Of a DNA stretch of 64,000 nt, positions 35,247 through 44,071 are shown piece after piece. Positions within the stretch are counted from its first letter, which is position 1. Each line of letters starts with the position of its first letter. The notes beneath the pieces were generated by a model, which worked only from the letters and a program-made list of their open reading frames with translations, was not told the DNA's origin and did not search any database. The position numbers were made by a program, and so were the translations under genes. This DNA is from Planctomycetota bacterium (GTDB lineage Bacteria > Planctomycetota > SZUA-567 > H5-PLA8): positions 248,001 through 312,000 of the forward strand of contig JAOSKN010000003.1 in assembly GCA_027493525.1 (NCBI GenBank), read 5' to 3'.

Positions 35247-38200
35247 TTACTCGGCTTCCAGCGCCCCCGCGTCGCGCTTGCCGTTCGGTTTGCGCCCGGT
35301 GAAATCGCGCAGGAACGGACCGTTGAATTCCCAGGCGTGGAGTTCCTCGATCGTCGTTCGCGCATCGGCCAGCGTGCCCAGGGCGATGCGCATGAAGTCG
35401 AGCGCGCCGCTCAGGCAGCGCCCCTCCGGCGTCCCGCCCACGTACAGGTCGCCCTCGTTGGCCAGCGAGACGTCCGGCCCGAGGCCTTCGGCCTCCGCGT
35501 GGCGCTTGCCGTCGAGATACAGCGTCAGCTTCCTCGCGGCTCGGTCGGCCTCCGCGATGAGATGATGCCAGGCGCCGTCGGCGAGTTGGGCCGTGCCGGT
35601 CACCGACTTCACGACCTCGCCGGAGGCGAGTTCGAAATGCGCGCGGCCCTGTGCGTCGACGGTCAGCGCGTAGCCCGAGCCCTTCCGCTTTTCGATCAGC
35701 ACGCCGCCGGCCTGCTTGGGCTCCAGCTTGAAGTACACCTCGATCAGGAAGTTCGAGCGGTGCACCTGCGGGTTCTTGAGTTCCTCGCCCTGGGCCGTGC
35801 GCTGCTCGTTCACCTTCTTCTTGTCCTTCTCGACGCGCGCCTCGTAGACGAACGGCTCGGCCAGCTTCGCGTGCGGGAGGACGGCGTACCGGTTCGTCCC
35901 GTTCAACGCCAGCGCGCCGGCGATCCAGTCCTCGAGCGGCCCCGGCACGTACGCATCGGCTCCGGCGTGCTTCACGCTGAGCGGCCAGGTGGGGCGTTCG
36001 TGGTAGGAATCGCGGACCACGTGGTAAGCGGTCAGGTACCAGTGCTCGTCGAGGATCGTGCCCGGATCGCCGCCGGCGGGGTAGAAGTTCCATTCGGCGA
36101 CCTCGGCGTACAATGCCCAGGGGACGAAGGCGCGCACGCCCTTGTCGATCGCGGGGGAGCCTTTGGCGGGACGGAAATCGTGGTGCGCCGGATCGCTCAG
36201 CACTTCGGAAGCGGCTACTTCGCCTACTTCGCCGAGCAAAACTTTGCGTTCCTGCAGCGCGGTCTTGAAGGCGTCAAAGGTTTCCAGCCAGCGTCCCGAG
36301 GGCTCGAAAACGCCGAATCGGTCAGGCGCGATGTCGTGGATCACATTGCGCCCATAAGCCATGGTCTCGAAGGCGTAATGGTCTTTCTGCGGCCCCGCGT
36401 CGCGCGCGTTGCCTTCCTCGGGGGTCTTGGAGGGCTGCGAGTGCCAGAAGAGCCACTCGCCGATGCCGTCCCAGACGTTGCCGAGGAACTTGTCGCGCCC
36501 CGCGTGCGGCGCCTGCCGCCGCGTGCCTTTGACGAAATTGTAGACCGTATTGTTGAAGAACGCGTTCTGGTAGCTGTGGATCTCCTGGAACGCGCAGGTG
36601 TTGCCCAGCCGGCTCAACGGATCCTTCGACTTGCCCCAGGCGATGTTGTTGAAGTGGTAGTTCTTGAAGGCCCCGTCGAGGTAATAGGCGTGCCCGAAGC
36701 GCGCGTTGCCGGGGTTCTCGGGGTGGTTCTTATGTCCGTAATGCCAGTATCCACCCGGATTGCCGGAGATGTTATTGTAGACGTACGCCGGGCCGCCCTG
36801 CCAAGTCTCGATTCCGCCGAAATCGTTGGAGTTCAAGAGCGGGTCAACGACCTTGTTGTGGTGGACGAGCATGCGCGAGAGCGGCACGTCGCGGAGCGCC
36901 CCGCTGCGTTTGGCCCCGAAGAGATTAATGCCGCCGGCGTAGATCCGCTCGAGCACGTTCCCGGCGACCTCCAGCGTTCGCGCGTTGGTCACCGTCAGGC
37001 CGAAACCCTGGTCGAAGCGCGTCGGGCGCATGCCGACCTCGCGCATCCGGTTGCGCAGGATTTTCACGTCGAAGAGCAGGCCTGTTTTCGGTTCGGTCTC
37101 GCCCCATTCCGAGCCTTCGTTGACGTAGATCCCGCCTCGGTCCGTGGAGCGGATGTCGTTGTCCGCGACGAGAACCTCGTCCAGGTCTTCGCCCAGCTTC
37201 GAGCCGGCGGTAATGCGTATCGGATGGTTGACGTGCTCGAAGAGGCAGTTGGTCACGCGCAGGTCCTTCCCGGCGCCGGCCAGGCGCACGCAAGCCGGAT
37301 CGAGGTTCTTCCCCTGCGCGTACGGCACGCCGTCGAGGTCCCAATGCACGTTCGTGAAGCGGAATGCGAGCGCTGAGACGTGGAGGTGGCTCACGTTCGC
37401 GCCATCGATCAGGTTGAACTCGCGGCCGGCCTCGAAACGGAATGCCGCGGGCTCGGCGCCGCCGGGCACGCGCACGTACAAGCGCCCGCCCGCGCCTTTT
37501 TTCTCGAACCAGAACTCGCCGTCGGGATCGTCGAGATAATGCGGCTTGTCTTCGAGGAAGTACCGATTGTAGCGGACGATTTTGTAGCTCCCTGCCGCGC
37601 CGCCCCAGCGTCCGCCGAAGGCCAAGCCCTTCTGCTTCGTGTCCACGGCCTCCACCCTCACGGGGTAGGGCGTGCCCATCACCCAGCCGTTCTCGGTCCA
37701 CAGGATCGCGTTCTCGTAGTACGCGGCGGGTTGGGTGAGGTGCTCGGTGTCGATGCCCAAGTGGAGTTTGCGCCCAGCGTGTTCGGTGAAGATGTCGAAG
37801 TGTTTGGGCGCGCCCTTGTAATCCCAATGCCACCACTCGCTCTTGATGTCGTCGGGGTCGCTTACCTTCCAGTTCGGGGCGCGGGCGAGTGGAATGCGCC
37901 GGACCTTGCCGGCCCCGTCGAGCGCCCAGAGCGTGCGCGGGGCGAAATCGAGGTCCGTCCACCAGACCTTTCCGGGTTCGGGGAGGTCCTTGTGCTCGGC
38001 GCCCTGCTTGAAACCTTCCACGAGCCGCGAGCCGCAGAGCACGGCCTCGCCCTGGCCCCATTCGGGGTCGCTGGTGAGCCGCATCGGTTCGCCGGGCTTG
38101 CCGGAAGCCTTGACGACCAGCGCGCCGCGGTAGACCACGCCGCGCTTGAAGACGAAGGTGTGGATTCCCGCGCAGGCGGCGGACTGGCCAGAAGCGGCGG

Positions 38201-38441
38201 GGTCCCACGGATGGCGCTTCCAGGGCGCCTCGCGCGTGCCGGGGTTGGCGTCGTTCCCATTCTCGAAGTCGATGTAGCGCCGCGATGCGCCGGCTTCGAG
38301 GACGAATGGGTGCGGACTCCAGGCCAGGTCGCCGGCGGGCGTCGGCTTCGCTTGTTGCGTCCGCCAGTCGAAAGCCTCTTCGCCGCGCGCCAAACCCAGC
38401 GCCGCCAGGGCCGCCGCGAGGATTCCAAGTGCGAAGCGCAT
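35247..38441 (-). CDS. Large secreted beta-helix protein with a C-terminal LamG domain
   Basis: An intact protein of about 1064 residues. AAGGAG lies 8 bases before the ATG at 38441, and the signal peptide is MRFALGILAAALAALGLARG. The first part (RRYIDFENGNDANPGTREAP) opens a parallel beta-helix with asparagine-rich coils (VTNCLFEHVNHP, VLVADNDIRSTDRGGIYV, YVYNNISGNPGGYW). The last 200 residues are a concanavalin/LamG-like domain (FLIEVYFKLEPKQAGGVLIE, GAWHHLIAEADRAARKLTLY, LYVGGTPEG). This combination fits a glycan-binding or lyase-type enzyme acting outside the cell. The substrate is not known. It follows the GntR/LacI hybrid regulator by 19 bases. Confidence 0.8.
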   Translation of the reverse strand: MRFALGILAAALAALGLARGEEAFDWRTQQAKPTPAGDLAWSPHPFVLEAGASRRYIDFENGNDANPGTREAPWKRHPWDPAASGQSAACAGIHTFVFKRGVVYRGALVVKASGKPGEPMRLTSDPEWGQGEAVLCGSRLVEGFKQGAEHKDLPEPGKVWWTDLDFAPRTLWALDGAGKVRRIPLARAPNWKVSDPDDIKSEWWHWDYKGAPKHFDIFTEHAGRKLHLGIDTEHLTQPAAYYENAILWTENGWVMGTPYPVRVEAVDTKQKGLAFGGRWGGAAGSYKIVRYNRYFLEDKPHYLDDPDGEFWFEKKGAGGRLYVRVPGGAEPAAFRFEAGREFNLIDGANVSHLHVSALAFRFTNVHWDLDGVPYAQGKNLDPACVRLAGAGKDLRVTNCLFEHVNHPIRITAGSKLGEDLDEVLVADNDIRSTDRGGIYVNEGSEWGETEPKTGLLFDVKILRNRMREVGMRPTRFDQGFGLTVTNARTLEVAGNVLERIYAGGINLFGAKRSGALRDVPLSRMLVHHNKVVDPLLNSNDFGGIETWQGGPAYVYNNISGNPGGYWHYGHKNHPENPGNARFGHAYYLDGAFKNYHFNNIAWGKSKDPLSRLGNTCAFQEIHSYQNAFFNNTVYNFVKGTRRQAPHAGRDKFLGNVWDGIGEWLFWHSQPSKTPEEGNARDAGPQKDHYAFETMAYGRNVIHDIAPDRFGVFEPSGRWLETFDAFKTALQERKVLLGEVGEVAASEVLSDPAHHDFRPAKGSPAIDKGVRAFVPWALYAEVAEWNFYPAGGDPGTILDEHWYLTAYHVVRDSYHERPTWPLSVKHAGADAYVPGPLEDWIAGALALNGTNRYAVLPHAKLAEPFVYEARVEKDKKKVNEQRTAQGEELKNPQVHRSNFLIEVYFKLEPKQAGGVLIEKRKGSGYALTVDAQGRAHFELASGEVVKSVTGTAQLADGAWHHLIAEADRAARKLTLYLDGKRHAEAEGLGPDVSLANEGDLYVGGTPEGRCLSGALDFMRIALGTLADARTTIEELHAWEFNGPFLRDFTGRKPNGKRDAGALEAE

Positions 38442-38460
38442 CGCGCTTTCTCCTTGTGGG

Positions 38461-39521
38461 TCAGCTCGAGGCCCGGCGCCGCAGCGCCGGGGCCAGCCGT
38501 TCCGTGCCGCCTGCGTCCCGTCCCGTTTGGAGCCAGGTAAGCACGCGCTCAAAGGCGCGCCGTCCGATTTCCTGCGTCGGCTGCGCAATGCTGGTCAGTT
38601 GCGGGCGCGACCACTCACCCAGGCTCAGCCCGTCGATCCCGATCACCGGGACGTCTTCCGGCACGCGCCGATTCAGGCGCTGAAGCGCCTCCATGCCCCA
38701 GAGCGCGACGACATCGGCCAAGCCGAAGAAGCCGTCGCAGGCCACGCCTTCGCCCTGGAGGCTCCGCAACAGGTCCAATACGTGCTCAGGGCACGACATC
38801 CAGGCCTGCTGAATGCGCCGTTCCTCGACCGGCACGCCCGCTTCCGCGTGCGCGCGGCGGTAGCCGTCCAGGCGCAACTCGAACCCGCGGTAACTGCCGG
38901 GCGTGAAGCTGAGCGCCAGGACCGCGCGGCGGCCTTGAGCCAGCAGATGCGTCGTCGCGAGGCGCCCGGCTTCGAACTGGTCGGTCGTGACCAGGTGCTC
39001 CGGATCGGAAAACTCGGTCTCGTCCACGAAAAGCACTGGCCGGTTGCGCTGTGCGAAGGATTCGAGCATCGCCTCGGGCGCGGCCCCCCGACAACCAGCG
39101 CATCCAGTTCGTTCGCGGTGAAGCTCCCCGGAACCTGCGCGCCCCAGCGGCCGACCATGCCGAAGGTCACGAGCACGGGATGCGCGTGACTGGCCTCGAC
39201 GAGCGCGCGGAAGACGGCCTCCAGAACCGGGTTGACCTCCTGCGGCCGCGCCGTCTGCATCAGGAAGCCGATCTTGAGCGTGGCCGAACGTCCATTGCCT
39301 CCGACCACATAGGTTCCGCGCGGTCCGCGCCGTTCAAGGAGGCCTTCCTGAACCAGCGCGGACGTGATCTTGTTCACCGTGACTCGGCTGAGCGCGTACT
39401 CGCGGCAAAGGGTCCGCTCGGCAGGTACCTTGGAACCGGGTGCCAGCTCTCCTATAAGGATGCGTCGGCGCATATGGTTAAGCGCCTGTTCGGCCTTGGT
39501 AATGGTTTCAAACTGTTGCAT
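38461..39521 (-). CDS. GntR-type DNA-binding domain fused to a LacI-type sensor, frameshifted
   Basis: The N-terminus (NHMRRRILIGELAPGSKVPA, ERTLCREYALSRVTVNKITS) is a GntR winged helix. The rest resembles the LacI/periplasmic-binding sensor (EALQRLNRRVPEDVPVIGID, then GLSLGEWSRPQLTSIAQPTQ and GRRAFERVL). One frame runs to 38673 and the other begins near 39069. Adding one base to the C6 run at 39084-39089 fuses them through DALVVGGAAPEAMLESFAQR. The joined protein is about 353 residues, a normal size for this AraR-like architecture. Its stop lies 19 bases before the beta-helix gene, so it probably controls that gene in response to a sugar. No clear ribosome binding site precedes the ATG. Confidence 0.75.
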
Positions 39522-39728
39522 AAGTCAAATTATCCGTCGTGGGAAATTATGGTAAGTTTATCTCGTATAAAAGGTTGTGTGCCCCAAGGGATTGGCCTCG
39601 CATGGACTAGCCATAGGTCCATACACCGGAAGCGGAAAAGGAATCAGGCATTTTCAGCGATTTGGCAAGGGCTGCGAGTGCCGCAGCAAGCGCAAGTCAG
39701 GACGTGGGATTACGGCGGAGAAGACGTC
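39522..39728. other. Upstream region of the GntR/LacI gene
   Basis: AT-rich near the regulator start (39522-39570), which fits a promoter. No convincing gene or named element is seen in the remainder. Confidence 0.35.
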
Positions 39729-39809
39729 CTATGCCAGGAACAGGAACAAAGCGACCGCCGCGGAGCCGACCAGCACGCAGCCGAAGAAGGACTTGTCGGC
39801 CTGTTCCAT
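39729..39809 (-). CDS. Small membrane peptide, 26 residues
   Basis: Short frame MEQADKSFFGCVLVGSAAVA followed by LFLFLA, ended by TAG at 39729-39731. It reads as a charged N-terminus and one transmembrane helix. AAAGGG lies about 5 bases before the ATG. The size and design match single-helix regulatory peptides, but conservation cannot be checked here and chance is possible. Confidence 0.4.
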   Translation of the reverse strand: MEQADKSFFGCVLVGSAAVALFLFLA

Positions 39810-39952
39810 GCTTGCCCTTTCTGCGATAGTCAACCTGCCTCGAATACGACTTTTACGCAAAACGTAGCAAAACTTTCCACGTTGGCCTCAAACGGGAATA
39901 GCCCCAGGGATCGGCATCTTGGCGCGAGCGTGGCCGTCCCGCTCCGCGCGGA

Positions 39953-39999
39953 TGGAGCCACCTCCCGGGATCGAACCGGTTACCTGCGGTTTACGAAGT
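39953..39999 (-). pseudogene. 3' remnant of a tRNA-Thr(CGT), probable attachment-site scar
   Basis: On the minus strand the sequence reads from a TTCGTAA anticodon loop through ACCGC, variable loop, GGTTCGATCCC T-arm, AGGTGGC acceptor strand and TCCA. The expected anticodon-stem 5' half (GCGGT) and the D-arm are missing; unrelated AT-rich sequence replaces them. A break at the anticodon loop is where many tyrosine recombinases insert, so this looks like the original tRNA 3' end left behind by an integrated element lying to the right. Confidence 0.55.
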
Positions 40000-40078
40000 C
40001 ATAGTTAAATATCTAACAATATAATAATACTTGACTTATATGTTCGTACTCGGTACAACGTTGTAACCACGCTGAACG

Positions 40079-40154
40079 TGGAGCCGCCTCTCGGATTCGA
40101 ACCGAGGACCTGGGCATTACAAATGCCCTGCTCTACCAACTGAGCTAAGGCGGC
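40079..40154 (-). tRNA. tRNA-Thr (anticodon TGT)
   Basis: The cloverleaf can be read directly: acceptor GCCGCCT/AGGCGGC, D-arm TAGCTCAGTTGGTAGAGCA, anticodon stem-loop GGGCATTTGTAATGCCC with anticodon TGT, T-arm TCGGTTCGAATCCGA, and an encoded CCA end at 40079. It is 76 bases long and intact. It lies between the tRNA-Thr(CGT) remnant and the first integrase gene. Confidence 0.95.
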
Positions 40155-40176
40155 GGGAATCCACGAGGTACTACTC

Positions 40177-41818
40177 ATGCTCAAGATTACCCCCAAACCG
40201 GTCGTGGGCAAGAGTTCGTTCCGCGTCACCTTTCGGCACCCACTCGAAGGGAACAAGCCAAAGACCTTTGGACTGGGAACGGACGAGATCGTCGCCTCCA
40301 TGGTCTGCAAGGATGTCGAGGCCATCGCCAACGACGCGGAGCTCCTTCATAACCCCGAAAAGCACCGCGTGCGGCTGGCAACCTCCTACGAGGCGCGCGC
40401 GGTGGAGATTGTCTTCGGCAAGCGCGCTGTGGCGCTGCTGGCCGACGCGGTGAAACCGGGCGTGCTCGATGTCGAAGAGGAGAAGGATCTTTCGGGCTCG
40501 GGTTCTGGCGAAGGAGCTTTACGACGTAAAGAGCTTCGATCGAGTTTTTGCCAAGATGGAAGCCATGGCGAAGGCCGCGGGAAGCAGGGAAATAGGAATC
40601 CCCCCGCCTTCGGATGCCAAGGACACCATGGCCTATGTCTTGGAGGAACTGCAGAAGATTACCCCCAAAGGGATTCGACGCCTGCAGGAGGACCTTAGCA
40701 ATGCGCTGAAGCGGATTCAGGATCTCGACAGCCAGAACAAGGCTATGCGCGCCGAGCTGATCGAGTTGCGCAAGAAGGCCAATGTCACGGTGACGGCGAC
40801 CATCGCGGAGGCCATCCGCGGGCCTGCGACTTCGAAGGGCCGCCGCCGAAAGGATTGGCTGAACGAGGAACCGCAGGGTTTCGAGCAGTTCTATCGGGCC
40901 GGACGTTCCGAGTCGCATTATCGGTGGGTCGGAAAGGTCCTCTGGAACTTTACAAGTGCCCTGCGGCGAAAGGGAGAAACACCCGTTGGCTCGGTGAGCG
41001 CCGCCGAGATCGACAAGTGGCTGGCCACGACGCGCAAGGCGGACGGTGCGGAGCACAACCCGCTGACACGGCGCGCTTACAAGAACGCGCTCTCCGTCTT
41101 TTTTCGCTGGGCTTCAAAAGCTTTCGGCATGGGCACCAATCCCATGCGGGACGTCGATCCGGTGCGGGGCGTGGTCTTCGAGAACATCGTGGCCATACGG
41201 CAGGTCTCCGACCTTGCCTCGCTTCTGAAGGCGTTGGAGCCCTGGCCCTATTGGCAGGCCTGGCTGGCCGTCGCCACGCTCGCCGGCCCGCGTTACTCCG
41301 AGCAGGCCCGGCTCAAGGTCTCGGACGTGCTCCTGCAGGAGGGCCACCTGCGGATTCGCGCCACCAAGACCGGAAAGCAGCGGATGGTGCCGATCGAGCA
41401 GTCGATCCTTGATCCCATACTGAAGCAGCACCTGGCGCGTCGGCGTCGTGAGAGCTCCGGCGGCGAGTTCCTCTTTCCGGCGCTCACTGGCCCCGGCGTG
41501 CACGAGCGGAAGAAGTCCGAGCCCCACAGGTGGAGTCATAATAGGTGTTGGCATACCTATTGGAGCGCGGCGATCGCCAAGGCCGCCGAGCTGAAGAACA
41601 TGACCTTGGCGGAGGCCATCAAGAAGAAGAAGCTGCCTGAGTATTGGGGCTACGGGCCGCGCGAGTGGCGCCACACGTTTGGGACGCTTCTGGGTCTCTC
41701 CGGCTGGAACGCACTGGAGATCGCGCGCGTGATGGGGAATTCACCGATGGTAGCAGACCAACACTATGTAGCAGTTAGCTCCAAGGGGAAGGGGAGTAGA
41801 TTGAAACTGAAGTGGTGA
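40177..41818 (+). CDS. Tyrosine recombinase/integrase 1, with an apparent frameshift after the N-terminal arm
   Basis: GAGGT lies 7 bases before the ATG at 40177. The first frame encodes an arm domain (MLKITPKPVVGKSSFRVTFR, HPLEGNKPKTFGLGTDEIV) and the second, from about 40469, the core-binding and catalytic domains. Removing one G near 40489 joins them as VEEEKIFRARVLAKELYDVK, giving about 546 residues; alternatively they are two overlapping genes. Catalytic landmarks are Arg in LAGPRYSEQARLKV, Arg-His in REWRHTFGTLLGLSG, and Tyr in DQHYVAVSSKG. The first His of the usual HxxR box is not obvious. It catalyses site-specific integration of the island and is followed by an excisionase-type gene. 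Confidence 0.75.
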
Positions 41819-41881
41819 CGCCGATCACGATCAAGACGGCCATGAAGCTTGCCGATACCCGCCATATCCTAGGAGATGGAT

Positions 41882-42115
41882 ATGGCGGAACTTGTCGATC
41901 CGAATCTGTTGGTGTCTTTGGCAGATGCCGCGAAGGATTCGGGGTTGCACCCTAAGTACCTTTGCTCGCTTGCGGCCAAGGGAAAGCTTAAGGCGTGGCG
42001 GATCGGGAATATGTGGGTTACTTTGCCGGAGTACGTTGAAGACTACATGAAAAGCCGAAAGCCACCTGGGCGCCCTGTCAGATCTAAAACGAGACGCCGC
42101 AAGACTGGCACGTAG
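41882..42115 (+). CDS. Excisionase-type helix-turn-helix protein
   Basis: A 77-residue protein (MAELVDPNLLVSLADAAKDS, then GLHPKYLCSLAAKGKLKAWR and IGNMWVTLPEYVEDY). This is the MerR/HTH_17 'excisionase family' fold: a helix-turn-helix that recognises DNA, then a short wing with a conserved Trp. The tail is rich in Arg and Lys. AGGAG lies 6 bases before the ATG at 41882, better placed than for the ATG at 41876. It sits 63 bases after integrase 1 and probably controls its direction. The region is visibly less GC-rich than the core genome. Confidence 0.7.
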   Translation: MAELVDPNLLVSLADAAKDSGLHPKYLCSLAAKGKLKAWRIGNMWVTLPEYVEDYMKSRKPPGRPVRSKTRRRKTGT

Positions 42116-42149
42116 TTCCACAGAATTCTACAGAAACCACTTGCAATAC

Positions 42150-42163
42150 ATTACGAACGTAAT
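42150..42163. promoter_or_regulatory. Palindrome ATTACG-AA-CGTAAT in the island
   Basis: Perfect 6-base arms with a 2-base centre in an AT-rich stretch after the excisionase-type gene. It looks like an operator for an island regulator; this is inferred from symmetry and place. Confidence 0.4.
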
Positions 42164-42186
42164 ATATTTTACTAGAGCATCGCGAT

Positions 42187-42210
42187 GGGCGGGTGTTCCA
42201 CCACCCGCCC
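42187..42210. terminator. Strong GC hairpin between island genes
   Basis: GGGCGGGTG pairs perfectly with CACCCGCCC around TTCCAC (9 bp, 10 with the flanking T-A). No T-run follows, so it may be a factor-dependent terminator or a structural site. The rest of the 42116-42377 gap has no visible gene. Confidence 0.45.
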
Positions 42211-42377
42211 ACCGCTGAACCGACGCGGCCAGGTAGCTGGCGCGACGATCTGATTACCTTCTACCCGGACGATATCGCTCGTCCAGGGCGGCGTGTCTCG
42301 TTGGCACGCCCAGATCTCGCACCTCCCAGCCATCCTGCGCCGACGTCCAATCTCGGGATCTCCGGGAAGGGAGCATC

Positions 42378-43091
42378 ATGTCGTCGCTCAGGCACAGCAC
42401 CGACCGTCAGGCCGAACTGGAGCAGGAGAATGCCCGTCTCCTGGAAGAGATCTCCGCGCTTCGCGCCTCCAGGCTCAAGAAGAAGACGACTCCGGTCGTG
42501 CGGAGGCGCAGGCAGACTTCCATATCCGTGGCCACGCCACGTGCGACGCTCGCCAGCCACGTGCTCGCCCCGGGCTATGTCGTCCGCGGCTGGACGGACT
42601 CCATCTACACCAACGTCCTGCGCGTGATCTCTGTGCTGGGCGAGTTGGCGCTCCAGGAGGAGCGCTTTCGCTCCTTCATCCAGCGCCCCAGTGCGCCCCG
42701 GGCCCGCGAGATCCTCAATACGATGCTCGTACCCATGGACGACCTCATCGCCATGGTTCGGCAGGAGGACTCCTATCGCGAGCACTGCGAGCGCCGCACG
42801 CGCCTGCTGTATAGCCGCTCCGCAAAGGGCGACAAGGCCGCGCAAGCGGTGCTCCAGAATCCGCAGATCTGCCAGCGCGGCAGGTGGGTCGGAAATTTTG
42901 AGGATGTTTTCACCGTCTTGCGCGAAGCCCGGACGCCGGCGACGGCGAGGAAGTGCGAGAACGTAAAGAACCTGCACGAGGCCAAATTGCTCTTCGATGT
43001 CCTTGAGTACCACGGCAAGCCCCACTGTGTCCTCTACCCCGCCCGCTGCTACGGAGCCCTCCAGCAAGCTCGGTCGCTGGCGGGTATCTAA
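42378..43091 (+). CDS. Island protein of unknown function, 237 residues
   Basis: I do not recognise it. A short N-terminal coiled coil (RQAELEQENARLLEEISALR) is followed by a basic patch (KKKTTPVVRRRRQ), then a mainly helical body with several Cys and His residues near the end (KPHCVLYPARCYGALQQ). AAGGGAG lies just before the ATG. It is translated within the island, between excisionase-type genes, and is followed within 25 bases by another orphan, so the two may act together. A DNA-linked role is suggested only by the basic patch. Confidence 0.55.
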   Translation: MSSLRHSTDRQAELEQENARLLEEISALRASRLKKKTTPVVRRRRQTSISVATPRATLASHVLAPGYVVRGWTDSIYTNVLRVISVLGELALQEERFRSFIQRPSAPRAREILNTMLVPMDDLIAMVRQEDSYREHCERRTRLLYSRSAKGDKAAQAVLQNPQICQRGRWVGNFEDVFTVLREARTPATARKCENVKNLHEAKLLFDVLEYHGKPHCVLYPARCYGALQQARSLAGI

Positions 43092-43116
43092 CGGCGGCGT
43101 TCGGGGGGGCGGACTT

Positions 43117-43683
43117 ATGATCGAGAAGACGCAAGCGCCGCTGGCCTTCGAGACCAACGCCGAGGCGTGGGCCGAGGGCCAGCGGCTGGTGCAGCGCTTG
43201 TGGGGGCTGCGTGGGCTGCTCTTCGGAACGGAACCGAACCACGAAGAAGCTGAGGCCGAGATCGCGGCTTTCTATGGCCGAATCAGAGTATCGGAGCAGC
43301 ACATCTGGCTAGCCAAGTTCACCGCGGTCATGCGCCCGACGCCCGAAATGCTCGTGATCACGCTGACCGCGCTGCTCGCCTGCTGGGGGATCGTTCGCAC
43401 CAAGGACGTGCGGCAGTTGGCTGTGCTCGCCGTCGGCTTCGATCCGCTTCGCCTGCATAGGCTCATGGCCTTCATCTACCGTCGGAGAGGGGCTGCCATC
43501 CTGTTCGAGATTGAGAAGAACGAGCTTTCGCCGACGAAAGATTTTCTGGAAATCTTCTGCGACCCGATCTCTGACGTTGAGGCCGATAATTTTCGTAAAA
43601 AGGTCGACGAGACCTTCCCCACAACCACCCGCAGAAAAAATTTTTGGAAGGAAAATGGAGATGATGACGATGGTGGCGCCTGA
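43117..43683 (+). CDS. Island protein of unknown function, 188 residues
   Basis: I do not recognise it. The protein is helical with one hydrophobic stretch (MLVITLTALLACWGIVRT) that may be a membrane segment or a buried helix, then a basic region (HRLMAFIYRRRG) and a very acidic end (ENGDDDDGGA). A G-rich stretch precedes the ATG at 43117. Its 3' end overlaps the start of the next gene by about 23 bases, which argues for coupled translation. Confidence 0.5.
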   Translation: MIEKTQAPLAFETNAEAWAEGQRLVQRLWGLRGLLFGTEPNHEEAEAEIAAFYGRIRVSEQHIWLAKFTAVMRPTPEMLVITLTALLACWGIVRTKDVRQLAVLAVGFDPLRLHRLMAFIYRRRGAAILFEIEKNELSPTKDFLEIFCDPISDVEADNFRKKVDETFPTTTRRKNFWKENGDDDDGGA

Positions 43684-44011
43684 ATCCGGCGATGTCGCCG
43701 AAGATCCCGCTCAAGGCAGCCAGCCTCGCGGCGTTCTGAACGGTTTGGCGAGCTTGGCGCCGAAAACGCTGGTCACGGAAGAAGCCTTAGCGGCCATCTT
43801 CCAGGTCACGCCGCGGACGATACGGCGGATGGTGGCGCGCAACGAATTACCCCCGCCGGTGCGACTTAGCGGCAAACCCACCTGGATCGCCGAGCGGATC
43901 ATGTCGCACCTGGATGCGCGCGCGGAACGCGCCGCCCAGGAGGCCGATCGCGAAGAGCGCCGTCGCCGGGCGCTTCTCCAAGGCGGCTCATGCCCTGGAA
44001 GAGATTCTTGA
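43661..44011 (+). CDS. Second excisionase/AlpA-type helix-turn-helix protein
   Basis: A 116-residue protein. The central segment TEEALAAIFQVTPRTIRRMV, with ARNELPPPVRLSGKPTWIAE after it, is the MerR-like AlpA/excisionase fold with its conserved 'P.P....G...W' wing. The N-terminus is a loose linker and the C-terminus is a charged helix. GGAAGG lies 9 bases before the ATG at 43661. It overlaps the preceding gene and stands just upstream of integrase 2, the normal place for its directionality factor. Confidence 0.65.
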   Translation: MMTMVAPESGDVAEDPAQGSQPRGVLNGLASLAPKTLVTEEALAAIFQVTPRTIRRMVARNELPPPVRLSGKPTWIAERIMSHLDARAERAAQEADREERRRRALLQGGSCPGRDS

Positions 44012-44071
44012 AGGAACGAAGTCGCGGGGGCCAGAAGAGAAGGGCAGGCCCCTATATAAAGGAGAGCGACC

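Noticed and set aside
42150..42210. Intrinsic terminator with T-run after the excisionase-type gene
   Set aside because: The hairpin is strong but lacks a T-run, so it is listed only as a hairpin of uncertain role.
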